Of a stretch of DNA of 64,000 nt, positions 26,519-35,692 are shown piece after piece (the stretch's first letter is position 1; each line of letters begins with the position of its first letter). This DNA is from a virus. A program made the position numbers and the translations under genes. A model generated the notes under the pieces. That model was not told the DNA's origin and searched no databases. It saw only the letters and a list, made by a program, of their open reading frames with translations. The stretch is from IMG/VR virus record IMGVR_UViG_3300032246_001180, positions 62,001 through 126,000 of that record. One strand, written 5' to 3'.

Positions 26519-26828
26519 TTTCCTGACGTTCACTTCAGGTGATAACGGAGAATCATTAAGTATAATTGGCAACGAATATGCTGAACCTGGTGAACCAGTT
26601 GGAACTACAGCAGTTGGTCCTCAATATCATATCATACTATTCAAAGACCATCCAACAGATATGGAGAAGTTTTATGATGTTGATACTTTTGATGCTATAC
26701 TTGCCGATCCATGGGAATATATTTCTGGATTAATACCAGCAGGATTTTATGGTGTAATTGCACGGAAAACTACCACTTCTGAACCTATTGTGAAAAAACT
26801 GCTTGCCGACATTCAAAAAGTGTGTTAA
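26469..26828 (+). CDS. Conserved phage hypothetical protein
   Basis: 119 residues, start inside the previous gene by 50 bases; later starts cannot be excluded. PFDFLTFTSGDNGESLSI and AGFYGVIARKTT suggest a small alpha/beta fold. Not recognised. Confidence 0.45.
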   Translation: MLDYLREIRQEQDKPFDFLTFTSGDNGESLSIIGNEYAEPGEPVGTTAVGPQYHIILFKDHPTDMEKFYDVDTFDAILADPWEYISGLIPAGFYGVIARKTTTSEPIVKKLLADIQKVC

Positions 26829-26860
26829 GATAGAGTCTTTGAAACTATAGAAAGTTTGTT

Positions 26861-27712
26861 ATGATTTTGGTAGATTTGAATCAGGTATTGTTATCTGGCC
26901 TTATGGCACAGATTGCAAACCAAAAAGGTGTAAAGTTGGAAGAAAACCTAGTGCGTCATATGATACTCAATATCATTCGTATGCACATTAGGAATTTCCG
27001 TAAAGACTATGGTGAAGTTGTTCTCTGTTGCGACAATCGTAAATATTGGCGTAAAGAATTCTTTTCATTCTACAAAGCTAACCGCAAGAAAAACCGTGAA
27101 AAATCCGATTTGGATTGGCATATGATTTTTGATATGTTGGCTAAATTCAAACTTGAACTCAAAGAAAATTTTCCATACAAAGTGGTAGATGTTGAGAGTG
27201 CTGAAGCCGATGACATTATTGGTACACTTGTACCTATCTATGCACCAACTGAAAAGATTTTGATTCTATCAAGTGATGGAGATTTTCTCCAACTACAGAT
27301 GTATGGTGATAATGTCAAACAATACAACCCATCACAAAAGAAGTTTGTAACCTCTCCTAATCCAATCCTAGACCTCAAGGAAAAGATTATCCGTGGCGAC
27401 AAAGGCGATGGCATTCCAAATATCTTCTCACCACCTGATTGTTTTGTCAATGATATGCGGCAAAAACCAATCACACAAAAAATAATCGATAAGTACCTGA
27501 ATGAATCTCCAGACGCATGGGGTGATTCAGCCGCACTTACTGGATTTTCACGAAATGAAACTCTTATTGATTTGCGATTTATACCGTCTGAGGTCAAACA
27601 AAGAATTATAAATACATATGATAATTTAGTACCAGCATCGAAACACCAGATGTTGAATTACTTTATCGAACATAAACTTAAAAATCTAATGGAAGTGATT
27701 GAGGAATTCTAA
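26861..27712 (+). CDS. rnh: T4 RNase H-like 5'-3' exonuclease
   Basis: 283 residues. FEN/PIN-like metal site: MILVDLNQ (Asp5), LCCDNRKYWRKEFF, SAEADDIIGTL (about 108-118), SSDGDFLQL, and GDKGDGIPN for the helix-hairpin turn. Same order as T4 rnh, which removes RNA primers from lagging strands; fits with the primase. Overlaps the following gene by one base. Confidence 0.85.
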   Translation: MILVDLNQVLLSGLMAQIANQKGVKLEENLVRHMILNIIRMHIRNFRKDYGEVVLCCDNRKYWRKEFFSFYKANRKKNREKSDLDWHMIFDMLAKFKLELKENFPYKVVDVESAEADDIIGTLVPIYAPTEKILILSSDGDFLQLQMYGDNVKQYNPSQKKFVTSPNPILDLKEKIIRGDKGDGIPNIFSPPDCFVNDMRQKPITQKIIDKYLNESPDAWGDSAALTGFSRNETLIDLRFIPSEVKQRIINTYDNLVPASKHQMLNYFIEHKLKNLMEVIEEF

Positions 27713-28134
27713 TGAAAAATATCTATGAAGTGTTTGATGAATTTGAACAAGCTAAGTCTAAGAAAGACAGAGTGGCCGTTATTGAAAAGAATCTTTCGAA
27801 GACTCTAGTTCAAGTTTTGGAGTATACTTTTCATCCATCTTATCAATGGAAAATAAAAGAAATGCCAGATAATTATAAAATTCCCGATACACCTCCTGGT
27901 TTATCACGTTGTCAGTTATCAACTGAAATCAGAAAACTCTATCTCTTTCAAGATGGACACCCATCATCAGAAACACTATCACAAAGAAAACGTGATGAGC
28001 TGTTTATTCAATTAATCGAATCACTCGAGCCCCGTGAAGCCGAAGTAGTTATCGGCATCTTCCAAAAAGACCAAGGAGTTAAAGGTTTGGATTATAAATT
28101 CGTAAAAGAGGCATTTCCGCAACTTTTACCTTAA
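27712..28134 (+). CDS. DUF6433-like protein (ligase N-domain-like)
   Basis: 140 residues, TAATG overlap with rnh. SLEPREAEVVIGIFQKDQGV resembles the N-terminal helical part of ATP-dependent DNA ligases, and the helical pattern before it matches a family often found beside replication genes of marine T4-like phages. There is no catalytic lysine motif, so not a ligase itself. Confidence 0.5.
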   Translation: MKNIYEVFDEFEQAKSKKDRVAVIEKNLSKTLVQVLEYTFHPSYQWKIKEMPDNYKIPDTPPGLSRCQLSTEIRKLYLFQDGHPSSETLSQRKRDELFIQLIESLEPREAEVVIGIFQKDQGVKGLDYKFVKEAFPQLLP

Positions 28135-28140
28135 TACTCA

Positions 28141-28512
28141 ATGCCACCTAAAGATGAAATAATAATTACTACAGGTGAATTTGATCCTTTACATTATGAT
28201 GAGTTACGATATTTACAGAAATGCCGCTCTAAAGGTAGTTGGTTAATCGTGGGAATACATTCAGACTGGTATATGCAATACGCTCGTGGTGGATTCATGC
28301 AGAATCATTTTGAACGCAGCGAAATAGTTAAAAACTTAAATTGTGTAGATGAGGTTTTTGAATTCAACGACCAAGATGGTACCATATGTCATTTACTTAG
28401 AATTGTAAAATTTTGTTATCCAAATGCAGATATGACTTACATATCTCCAGAGGATATGGATAATATGCCTGAAACTAGGATTAAAGGCATTAAATTTGAA
28501 ACCATGAGATAG
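28141..28512 (+). CDS. Cytidylyltransferase-like protein
   Basis: 123 residues. ITTGEFDPLHYDELRYL at residues 9-25 is the nucleotide-binding segment of TagD/RfaE-type cytidylyltransferases, with HYDE in place of HxGH, and VGIHSDWYMQ and ERSEIVKNL follow as expected. The last His of the motif is lost, so activity may be altered. Likely acts on a sugar or glycerol phosphate; it could serve the glycan genes. Confidence 0.65.
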   Translation: MPPKDEIIITTGEFDPLHYDELRYLQKCRSKGSWLIVGIHSDWYMQYARGGFMQNHFERSEIVKNLNCVDEVFEFNDQDGTICHLLRIVKFCYPNADMTYISPEDMDNMPETRIKGIKFETMR

Positions 28513-28523
28513 GAGATTTAGAA

Positions 28524-28703
28524 GTGTCCAAGTTTGTTGGAAAGTTTAGAAAACAAAAAGATTATATGGATGATTATGAATTGTCAAAGAATGTCTTCCA
28601 TAAAAAGAAAAAAAATGAAAATGGTGAAATTAAAAAATTGATACGAATGTGTCAAGATGAAGATTATCATTACGATGAGAGAAAGAAATATCGGAAACAC
28701 TAA
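28524..28703 (+). CDS. Small conserved T4-like protein upstream of phoH
   Basis: 59 residues, GTG start chosen because AGGAG lies eight bases upstream. MSKFVGKFRKQKDYMDDYE and the Lys-rich KKKKNENGEIKKL match a tiny protein regularly found beside phoH in T4-like phages. Unknown function. Confidence 0.6.
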   Translation: MSKFVGKFRKQKDYMDDYELSKNVFHKKKKNENGEIKKLIRMCQDEDYHYDERKKYRKH

Positions 28704-28720
28704 TTCATAAAGGAATTTTA

Positions 28721-29482
28721 ATGGCAAGAACCGCTGCAGTAAAAAAAGTAAATGATACACATGAAGAACGTGAATCAAAACCAATTGCATCAAATCAACT
28801 TAGGATAAAATTAGATAATTTAAAAACGTTCCAACCATTAACAAGCAATCAAAAGAAATTCTTTGATGCCTATAAACAAGGCGACTATTTTATAGCATTA
28901 CATGGCGTTGCTGGTACAGGTAAAACCTTTATTGCTTTATACAAAGCAATAGAAGAAGTGTTAGATAAATCAAATCCATTCAATAAGATTATTGTTGTTC
29001 GTTCAGCAGTTCAATCCCGTGAAATAGGTCATCTTCCTGGTGATGTTGGTGAAAAAATGGAAATCTATGAACAACCATATCGTCAAATTTGCCATCAGTT
29101 ATTTGACCGTAAAGATGCTTGGGATAGATTAGAAGAACAAGGACATATTCAATTTATTTCTACATCTTTTATCCGTGGTATGTCGTTTGATAACGCAATC
29201 ATCCTTGTTGATGAAATGCAAAACTTGAATTATGAAGAAATTGATACTGTTATGACCCGTGTTGGTCATATGTCAAAAATTATTTGGTGTGGTGATTATA
29301 GACAGACAGATTTAACCAAGAGAAGAACCGATGTTACTGGTATTCTAAAATTCTTTGATATTGCTCAACATATGAAGGCTTTTACAAGAGTTGAATTTAC
29401 ACCTGATGACATTGTTCGTTCATCATTGGTCAAAGATTATATTCTTGCCAAATTAAAATATGAAGATTTAATAGAAAAATAA
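28721..29482 (+). CDS. phoH: PhoH-like ATPase
   Basis: 253 residues. Walker A GVAGTGKT (62-69) and Walker B ILVDEMQ (161-167) with VRSAVQSREIGHLPGD between, the standard PhoH P-loop domain. PhoH is widespread in aquatic phages; proposed RNA-related ATPase or helicase role. A hairpin and a new promoter follow, so it ends its transcription unit. Confidence 0.9.
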   Translation: MARTAAVKKVNDTHEERESKPIASNQLRIKLDNLKTFQPLTSNQKKFFDAYKQGDYFIALHGVAGTGKTFIALYKAIEEVLDKSNPFNKIIVVRSAVQSREIGHLPGDVGEKMEIYEQPYRQICHQLFDRKDAWDRLEEQGHIQFISTSFIRGMSFDNAIILVDEMQNLNYEEIDTVMTRVGHMSKIIWCGDYRQTDLTKRRTDVTGILKFFDIAQHMKAFTRVEFTPDDIVRSSLVKDYILAKLKYEDLIEK

Positions 29483-29485
29483 AAA

Positions 29486-29501
29486 ACACCACTTTTGGTG
29501 T
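29486..29501 (+). terminator. Short hairpin after phoH
   Basis: ACACCA (29486-29491) pairs with TGGTGT (29496-29501) around a CTTT loop, four bases after the stop. No T run follows, so termination is uncertain. Confidence 0.4.
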
Positions 29502-29523
29502 CAACCTAAAATCATATCATGCG

Positions 29524-29551
29524 TTAAGCTTATGTGTGATTTTGATATAAT
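29524..29551 (+). promoter_or_regulatory. Sigma70-like promoter
   Basis: -10 TATAAT (29546-29551) with a weak -35 TTAAGC (29524-29529) at 16 bases; the gene at 29561 follows nine bases later. Weak -35 lowers confidence. Confidence 0.45.
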
Positions 29552-29560
29552 GGAATAAGT

Positions 29561-30289
29561 ATGTTTGATATTATAATGAAACCAAGTACAGTCCACGTGG
29601 ATTGTTTTACTAATTTGGGTGTTGCATATAACTATGCAAAAATTGATTACGCAAGTAATTTTTATCCTGAATGGTGGAAAAAACTAAGTAAAGAAACTTT
29701 TCCTCCACCAAGAAGGGTTCCAGCACCCACAATGAAAACGTGTCAAGGTATTATTAATTTATATCAAAATAATTTAATTATGCCTATGTGGACCGATACA
29801 ATCGTTCAAACCACAGAAAATAGCATAGATGTTCAATTTGCTGAACAATGGGTTTGGGACCAACATCCATATGAACAGAGAGAGGGATATTTAAAAGCTT
29901 ATCATCACGCAAAGATACGTTCTCCTTGGTTATTTAAATCAAAAAAAGAAATATATTGGTCATTTCAAAAACCAATGTATAATTTTGATAATCCTTTAGA
30001 ATATATTATTTTTGATGGAGTTGTGGACTTTAAATACCAATACACAACAAATATTAACATGGCTTTTAAGAAGTTGAACAAACAAACAAAAATTCCATTT
30101 AAACAACCTTTACTTTTAATGACTCCTCACACAGAAAAAAGATTAGTGTTTAAAAATCATTTTTTAAGTAAAGAAGAATTTTTAAATTTAGCGGAAGATG
30201 GTGGTGGTACTACCACATTTGTTAATAAGTATCTCACAAACAAAAAAATCAAACAATCACAAGAAAAGAAGTGTCCATTTCACTTTTAA
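29561..30289 (+). CDS. Conserved aquatic T4-like hypothetical protein
   Basis: 242 residues. Distinctive start STVHVDCFTNLGVAYNYAKI and PEWWKKLSKETFPPP, C-terminal KKCPFHF. Many aromatic residues and no membrane segment. Resembles an unannotated protein of marine T4-like phages often near phoH. No function assigned. Confidence 0.5.
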   Translation: MFDIIMKPSTVHVDCFTNLGVAYNYAKIDYASNFYPEWWKKLSKETFPPPRRVPAPTMKTCQGIINLYQNNLIMPMWTDTIVQTTENSIDVQFAEQWVWDQHPYEQREGYLKAYHHAKIRSPWLFKSKKEIYWSFQKPMYNFDNPLEYIIFDGVVDFKYQYTTNINMAFKKLNKQTKIPFKQPLLLMTPHTEKRLVFKNHFLSKEEFLNLAEDGGGTTTFVNKYLTNKKIKQSQEKKCPFHF

Positions 30290-30360
30290 GGAAAAACGAC
30301 ACACCAGGATCAACGGTGGCCAATTTTCTTTAAGTGGTTGATACACCGATATCACTTATT

Positions 30361-30423
30361 TTGTTGTTTTTATGCAACAAAACCAAAATAACGCTTGACT
30401 CCTGACTAAAACTATGAGATAAT
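30361..30423 (+). promoter_or_regulatory. Stem-loop plus sigma70-like promoter module 1
   Basis: Stem TTGTTG (30361-30366)/CAACAA (30375-30380) with 8-base T-rich loop, then -35 TTGACT (30395-30400), 17 bases, -10 GATAAT (30418-30423). First of a series of similar modules between transcription units. Confidence 0.65.
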
Positions 30424-30450
30424 GATATCTCTTGAATGGAGATTTAATCA

Positions 30451-30837
30451 ATGATAGTTTATGGTCATATTCCAAAATCCAAAAAACGTAAAGTTCCAAA
30501 AGCTTTGAAAAAAGAACACGATGAATGGTTAGCTTCTGTACAGAAAATGACCACCAACTTTGGAAAAACTAAATCCACGCAAATTTCTAAAAGTGTTCCA
30601 TTACCTAAGGTGCCTCCTGGTCGTGAAACGCCATATTACGCTTCCTTGGATACAGGTTTTACAGGAACTTTGACAAAAGTTGGGATTATGAAGGATTATC
30701 ATAAAATGTCAAAGGAAGATAGAGCAAAAGTTGATGAAATTAACGCTTGTGTTGCTCCTTTACACAAAAGCAATTATGTGTATGTTTCTCCAGGTATGAA
30801 TCCTGCCGGATTTGGCAGAAAAAATGAAGTTCTTTGA
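30451..30837 (+). CDS. Basic phage protein, unknown
   Basis: 128 residues, GGAG ribosome site. Basic N-terminus (IPKSKKRKVPKALKKEHDEW), then Pro/Thr-rich; VSPGMNPAGFGRKNEVL at the end. The first gene after promoter module 1. Similar proteins occur in aquatic phages without known role. Confidence 0.5.
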   Translation: MIVYGHIPKSKKRKVPKALKKEHDEWLASVQKMTTNFGKTKSTQISKSVPLPKVPPGRETPYYASLDTGFTGTLTKVGIMKDYHKMSKEDRAKVDEINACVAPLHKSNYVYVSPGMNPAGFGRKNEVL

Positions 30838-30852
30838 AAGGAATATTAAATA

Positions 30853-31041
30853 ATGTATGCACCACACGAAGAAACGCAAATTTTGCGAGGAATTGATGAA
30901 ATTATGTTCAATTTACGTCATGTACCAGTTGATGATGTAGCACATTTTCTTGTAAAATTCAATCCGAAACTTGCAGAAGAGCTTGCAACAGCAATTTCTT
31001 TTCAAATTTTCGATAAAAACGAAGGGAAAAATCATGAGTAA
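30853..31041 (+). CDS. Small helical protein
   Basis: 62 residues, ribosome site AAAGGA. Pattern VPVDDVAHFLVKFNPKLAEEL suggests two helices. Overlaps the next gene by 8 bases. Not recognised. Confidence 0.45.
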   Translation: MYAPHEETQILRGIDEIMFNLRHVPVDDVAHFLVKFNPKLAEELATAISFQIFDKNEGKNHE

Positions 31042-31207
31042 TAGCAATAAAGAAGAAAATTACTATCTTTGGCTCGATGCTAAGGCGGATGACGAAGAAA
31101 TTCCTGCTTGGAAACGCTTAGACATTGTAACTCGTAAATGGGCAGCTTTATCGGGAATGGAAAAAGACCTTTCCGACTACGCAAAAATGAAAGAAATGTA
31201 TCAATGA
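31034..31207 (+). CDS. Small acidic protein
   Basis: 57 residues from ATG 31034. LWLDAKADDEEIPAWKRLD is the most distinctive part. ATGA overlap with the AbrB-like gene, so the two are translated together. Function unknown. Confidence 0.45.
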   Translation: MSNSNKEENYYLWLDAKADDEEIPAWKRLDIVTRKWAALSGMEKDLSDYAKMKEMYQ

Positions 31208-31404
31208 GTCGTAATTTGAGAAAAACAACTTATTCCTCTATTGTTGAAGATGCTGGCGATGGAAGCGGAGATGCAATTTTAACTATTCCTCCAGAAATCT
31301 TAGAACAGACACAATGGAAAGAAGGAACAGTTTTAAATATTTCCATGGATAACATGGGAAGAATCATTCTTAAAGAGGTTGGCAAACCTCCTGTTGTTGT
31401 ATAA
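31204..31404 (+). CDS. AbrB/MazE-like swapped-hairpin protein
   Basis: 66 residues from ATG 31204. GSGDAILTIPPEILEQTQW and NMGRIILKEV fit the SpoVT-AbrB DNA-binding hairpin, as in MazE antitoxins. No toxin gene adjoins, so a transcription regulator or orphan antitoxin is likely. Its last codons form the 5' arm of the next stem-loop module. Confidence 0.6.
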   Translation: MSRNLRKTTYSSIVEDAGDGSGDAILTIPPEILEQTQWKEGTVLNISMDNMGRIILKEVGKPPVVV

Positions 31405-31456
31405 AAACAACAACTTGAAAATATCGCTTGACTATATTATGGAAGTATGAGATAAT
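31393..31456 (+). promoter_or_regulatory. Stem-loop plus sigma70-like promoter module 2
   Basis: Stem GTTGTTGT (31393-31400)/ACAACAAC (31407-31414), loop ATAAAA; -35 TTGACT (31428-31433), 17 bases, -10 GATAAT (31451-31456). The stem overlaps the stop of the AbrB-like gene. Confidence 0.7.
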
Positions 31457-31479
31457 ACTTGTATTAACTCGGAGAAAAC

Positions 31480-33639
31480 ATGGAACTCATTCAAACTAAG
31501 TCTTTACTTGCCAAACTAATGGCAACTGAAAATCTAATTGTTGAACAACGTAAAGTTGCCACAGCATCCTTTGATGTTGCAAAACGTGTATTGACTGTAC
31601 CTGTGCTGGACAGGAATCTTTCACCATATCTTTATGATATGTTTATGGGTCATGAGGTTGGCCACGCATTGGAAACTCCCGAAGCAGGCATGAAAAAGGC
31701 ATTCGAAATGAAGATTCCTATGTCGATTATGAACGTGCTTGAAGATGTTCGTATTGAAAGAAAAATCAAAAACAAATATCCAGGTCTCCGCACCTCCTTT
31801 GTCAAAGGTTATCGTGAACTAATTGAAAAAGATTTCTTTGGTACAAACGGAGCAGACCTTAATGATATGAATTTTCTTGACCGCCTGAATCTCTATGCAA
31901 AAGGCGGTGCTGCTCAAGGCATCAAATTTACAGACGAAGAAAAAGTAATTCTACTCAAGACCGAAAAAACAGAATCTTATGATGATGTTATCAAACTCGC
32001 TCAAGAAGTTATGAAATACTTGAAAGAAGAAGAAGAAGAAAAAAAGAAAAAACGTGGCGTTAACTTTGAAGAAGATGACGAAGATGAAGAAAACGGTGAT
32101 GATGATTGGTCTTTCCTTGATAACGAAGAATATGACCGTGATGAAGAATGGGATGACCGTGAAGAAAAATCCGAGTTTGATTCGGAAGATAACAAAAAAG
32201 AAAAATCTGAAGATGACGTAAAGAACAAAGGTTCTGCTCCATCCGAAGGTCAGAGATCCGAAGAAGACATTTTCAAATCACATACTGATGACAACTATCG
32301 CAAAAATGAATCCAAACTTTTTGCTTCAGAACCAGGTTCTTACTATTACGGCAATATTCCAAATATTGATTTGAATCGCATGATTGTATCACACAAGGTT
32401 CTTTGGAAACGATATCGTAGTGATGTAATGGAACAATTCTCACATTGTGAAGTTCCATCATCGAAAGGTATCGATACTGAAAGCTTTCTAAAAACTCGTA
32501 ATGATGCTAAAAAAGTTGTTGGTTATTTGGCCAAAGAATTCGAATTGCGTAAAAATGCCGACCAGCTAAAACGTGCATCCGAATCAAAGACTGGTGAATT
32601 GAATATGAGTAAAATATTCTCATATAAATTTTCTGAAGATATCTTTAAAAAGATGACGATTATTCCTGATGGAAAATCTCATGGCTTGGTTATGTTCATT
32701 GATTGGTCTGGTTCAATGTTTGACAACCTGGAAAACACCATCAAACAATTGATTAACTTGGTTATGTTCTGTAAAAAAGTAAATATTCCATACGATGTTT
32801 ATGCTTTCACTTCAGACTATGACGAAGTTGCTGGTCCTGGTTACCGTGTTGCCGAAAAAGAAGGCGATATTTACATGGGTAAACTATATTTGTTGAACTT
32901 GTTCTCAAGTAAAATGAGTGCCAGTGAATTCACTTATGCCGGTTCTGCATTGGTGCAAATGTCCTCATATCGTAGAGGTTATCGTCCTAGTTGGTTCAAC
33001 TTGGGTGGCACACCTTTGAATGAAACTATTATTGCTGCTATGAAGGTTGTGCCTGAATTCCAGAAACAATATAAATTGCAAATTGTAAATACTGTTTTCC
33101 TTACTGATGGTGATGGTCACACTTTGAATAGTGTATATTTCACAGATGATGATGGCCGTTTGTTTACAGGTCAAACAAATGATTACCACGAACCTGGATA
33201 TCGTCATTCTAATAGAAAATTTGTGATGGTTGATCCAGTATCAAAACATCAAGAGTTTTGTGATAATGCAATGGGTCGTAGTTTGACTTCACACTACATC
33301 AAAATGTTAAAACGTAAAACTGGTTGTAACATCGTTGGTTTCTATGTTTTGTCTGGTCGTGAATTTGGTAGAGAAGCAAGAAATTTCTTTCCTGCTATGT
33401 CAGACTTCTTCACATTAAAAGTAAAGTTTCGTAAAGAAAAATGTATGGTTGTTAAATCAGCTGGTTACGATGAATATTATTTGCTCCGTGCGGAAGGCCT
33501 AGATACTGATGAAGATGTGGGTTTTGAAGTTAAAGAAAATGCCACAACCCGTGGCCTTGTATCTGCCTTCAGTAAATATGCAGGCAATCGTTTAAATAAC
33601 CGTGTAGTATTAAATCGTTTTGTGGAGATGATAGCATGA
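31480..33639 (+). CDS. CobT-like VWA protein with HExxH metallopeptidase-like N-domain
   Basis: 719 residues. HEVGH at 58-62 with an acidic downstream partner region looks like a zinc metalloprotease site. Residues 180-280 are extremely acidic (Glu/Asp runs). The C-terminal half has a VWA domain with MIDAS DWSGSM at 408-413. CobT-like VWA proteins work with CobS/MoxR AAA+ partners; one is encoded at 47069. In phages the pair is common but the target is unknown. GGAG ribosome site, own promoter. Confidence 0.75.
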   Translation: MELIQTKSLLAKLMATENLIVEQRKVATASFDVAKRVLTVPVLDRNLSPYLYDMFMGHEVGHALETPEAGMKKAFEMKIPMSIMNVLEDVRIERKIKNKYPGLRTSFVKGYRELIEKDFFGTNGADLNDMNFLDRLNLYAKGGAAQGIKFTDEEKVILLKTEKTESYDDVIKLAQEVMKYLKEEEEEKKKKRGVNFEEDDEDEENGDDDWSFLDNEEYDRDEEWDDREEKSEFDSEDNKKEKSEDDVKNKGSAPSEGQRSEEDIFKSHTDDNYRKNESKLFASEPGSYYYGNIPNIDLNRMIVSHKVLWKRYRSDVMEQFSHCEVPSSKGIDTESFLKTRNDAKKVVGYLAKEFELRKNADQLKRASESKTGELNMSKIFSYKFSEDIFKKMTIIPDGKSHGLVMFIDWSGSMFDNLENTIKQLINLVMFCKKVNIPYDVYAFTSDYDEVAGPGYRVAEKEGDIYMGKLYLLNLFSSKMSASEFTYAGSALVQMSSYRRGYRPSWFNLGGTPLNETIIAAMKVVPEFQKQYKLQIVNTVFLTDGDGHTLNSVYFTDDDGRLFTGQTNDYHEPGYRHSNRKFVMVDPVSKHQEFCDNAMGRSLTSHYIKMLKRKTGCNIVGFYVLSGREFGREARNFFPAMSDFFTLKVKFRKEKCMVVKSAGYDEYYLLRAEGLDTDEDVGFEVKENATTRGLVSAFSKYAGNRLNNRVVLNRFVEMIA

Positions 33640-33857
33640 AAGACGTAGCAACATTTGTAGGTAATAGTGGCGACATTGTGGCCATAATTTATGAGGGTGA
33701 TGGATTCTATAAAGTAAATTATGGATCCGTATTAAAGAGTGATGGTAAACCTGGAATTCCTCTAATGAGTCAGATTTTTAAGACTGAGAGTGATGCAACA
33801 AAATTTGCTGCAGAATACACAAACAAAGGAAACAGTCCCGTATTTTTGAATGAGTGA
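33636..33857 (+). CDS. Small conserved protein
   Basis: 73 residues, ATGA overlap with the VWA gene. Strand-rich (GDIVAIIYEGDGFYKVNYGS), resembling a small beta-barrel. Unknown. Confidence 0.45.
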   Translation: MKDVATFVGNSGDIVAIIYEGDGFYKVNYGSVLKSDGKPGIPLMSQIFKTESDATKFAAEYTNKGNSPVFLNE

Positions 33858-33860
33858 TGT

Positions 33861-34229
33861 ATGAAAAAAAATGATGAAATCCTTTTGATTGCACAAGAAG
33901 AATGTGCAGAAGTAACACAAGCAATTAGTAAAGTATTCCGTTTTGGTATGGATGCAGAACATAATGGTGCAACAAACAAACAAAGGTTAACAGAAGAACT
34001 TGGTGACCTGCATTGTATGATTGAACTATTGCTTGAATCCAATGTTGTTGACCGAAATGAGATGCTTGAAGCAGCTGCTAATAAACGTGAAAAACTATTT
34101 GTGTGGTCTAACATTTTCAAAGAAGAAAAAGAACCAGATATTCGGGTTAGGTGTGCCACATATCCTGCCTGTATTATGAATTCTTTTGATAATCTTACTG
34201 TTAGAAAATTAGAATCTGATGAATACTAA
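33861..34229 (+). CDS. MazG-like nucleotide pyrophosphohydrolase
   Basis: 122 residues. EECAEVTQAISK and EELGDLHCMIELL give the EExxE and ExxD metal-binding motifs of all-alpha NTP pyrophosphatases. Short for MazG and single-domain, as in many phages. May cleave (p)ppGpp-like or non-canonical dNTPs. TAATG overlap with the next small gene. Confidence 0.75.
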   Translation: MKKNDEILLIAQEECAEVTQAISKVFRFGMDAEHNGATNKQRLTEELGDLHCMIELLLESNVVDRNEMLEAAANKREKLFVWSNIFKEEKEPDIRVRCATYPACIMNSFDNLTVRKLESDEY

Positions 34230-34351
34230 TGGATATAAATGAATTACTCAGGAGATTACATTCGATCCGGTGTTATACATTTCATGGTAGCACCGCAAAA
34301 CGAATGTTGACTGAATTGATTGTGCAATTAAGTAATGGCCAAAAACAATGA
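34229..34351 (+). CDS. Tiny basic protein
   Basis: 40 residues bridging two genes with overlaps at both ends (TAATG at 34227, ATGA at 34348). The coupling makes it credible despite its size. Basic, one helix likely. Unknown. Confidence 0.45.
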   Translation: MDINELLRRLHSIRCYTFHGSTAKRMLTELIVQLSNGQKQ

Positions 34352-34938
34352 TTAATCATTATTTTCCCACAGCAGTATTTTCTGAAATGAATATACCTTT
34401 GGCTGAGGCTATGTTACCGGTTGCACGAAAATATCTGGATAATAAAGATTATGTTAGTAACAAATGGGGTTACAAGAACACTTTTGATAACTCTTGGAAA
34501 TTGGCTGAACAACCTGATATCAAACCATACAATGATTATGTAACGGAAAAAGGTAAACAATTTTTAGATGAGATAGGTTATAATTCAAATGCTTTTGTTG
34601 AATGGCATAACATGGTTTTTGTAAGTGAGATATTTAAAAACAATAATCATGAAAGACATTCACATCCTGATTGCACAATATCTGGACTTTTGTACTTACA
34701 AGTTCCAGAAAATTCTGCACCGCTTATCTTTTTAGATCCTAGGCCGCACAGAGATTTTGTAGCTATGCCTAAATCATTACACAATACGGCCGCAAACAGA
34801 GAGAAAATAGTTATTATTCCACGAAAAGGATTATTCTTAGCATGGGAAGCTTGGTTGCCTCATGCCATACCAAAATCAAATAATGAAGGTGAAGGAAGAA
34901 TTACTATGGTTTTTAATTTAAAAGGTATTCAAAAATGA
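34348..34938 (+). CDS. 2OG-Fe(II) oxygenase (TIGR02466-type)
   Basis: 196 residues. RHSHPDCTISGLLYLQ supplies the H-x-D-like iron ligands, FLDPRP and PHAIPKS the distal His and 2OG site, the plan of the putative 2OG-oxygenase family common in aquatic T4-like phages. Begins MINHYFPTAVF, typical of that family. Substrate unknown. Coupled to both neighbours. Confidence 0.75.
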   Translation: MINHYFPTAVFSEMNIPLAEAMLPVARKYLDNKDYVSNKWGYKNTFDNSWKLAEQPDIKPYNDYVTEKGKQFLDEIGYNSNAFVEWHNMVFVSEIFKNNNHERHSHPDCTISGLLYLQVPENSAPLIFLDPRPHRDFVAMPKSLHNTAANREKIVIIPRKGLFLAWEAWLPHAIPKSNNEGEGRITMVFNLKGIQK

Positions 34939-35516
34939 ATGAACATATTAATAAAATAAATGAGATGTTATCTAAGACTGGTAAACGCAGACCATCTTTT
35001 GAAATGATGGTTAGTCATGTTATGGCCATTGCCACGATTGACCGGCCATTAATTGTTGAAACTGGTTGTGCTCGCCAAGAGAATAACTATGAGGGTGATG
35101 GAATGTCTACACTCATCTTCAATGAAGTATCCAAAATCAAAGGTGAATTCTGGTCTGTAGATATCAATCCAGATAATATCGAATTTGCCAAAAAGAATTG
35201 TGATAATGCTAATCTAGTTTGTTCCGATTCTATTGCATTTTTATATCAGAAGAATAAAGAATGGTTACAGACAGGTCGTAAGATTGATTTGTTGTACTTA
35301 GATTCTTATGACTTTGACATGAGTAATCCGCATCCGTCTTCCTTACACCACATCCTAGAATTGACTGCAATCATGCCATCACTTAGAAAAGGCACGATGA
35401 TTTGTGTTGATGATAATTTTGGCGACATTGGTAAAGGTGGATATGTTAACCAGTTTATGCTTGCTTTAGGGAAAGAAAAAGTGTATAATGGTTATCAATG
35501 GATATGGATTCTATGA
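34935..35516 (+). CDS. SAM-dependent methyltransferase-like protein
   Basis: 193 residues. IVETGCAR (motif I), FWSVDINPDNIEFA (motif II acidic loop), and KIDLLYLDSYDF, then MICVDDNFG fit a class I SAM methyltransferase of the Methyltransf_24 type. Substrate unknown; the context of an oxygenase upstream hints at joint modification. Confidence 0.65.
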   Translation: MNEHINKINEMLSKTGKRRPSFEMMVSHVMAIATIDRPLIVETGCARQENNYEGDGMSTLIFNEVSKIKGEFWSVDINPDNIEFAKKNCDNANLVCSDSIAFLYQKNKEWLQTGRKIDLLYLDSYDFDMSNPHPSSLHHILELTAIMPSLRKGTMICVDDNFGDIGKGGYVNQFMLALGKEKVYNGYQWIWIL

Positions 35517-35692
35517 TAAAAGATTTAAAACTAATCGCTGACGAAGTAAATGGTATGTACTACTATGTACATGAGTTAGACCATTCTGTCCGTTTGTCGC
35601 CTAGTTTTGATTATCTTGAAGATGCAGAACAATGGAAGAATCGTACAACAGAAATATTTGACAACTTGGTAAAGGATGATAATAATGAGTAA
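35513..35692 (+). CDS. Small protein
   Basis: 59 residues from ATG 35513 (ATGA with the previous stop); an earlier ATG at 35498 is in frame. YYVHELDHSVRLSPSFDYLED is characteristic. Unknown. Confidence 0.4.
   Translation: MIKDLKLIADEVNGMYYYVHELDHSVRLSPSFDYLEDAEQWKNRTTEIFDNLVKDDNNE

Noticed and set aside
27607-27614. TATAAATA inside the RNase H-like gene
   Set aside because: The box matches, but the downstream genes are replication genes with coupled starts, so late transcription here is doubtful; probably chance in AT-rich DNA.
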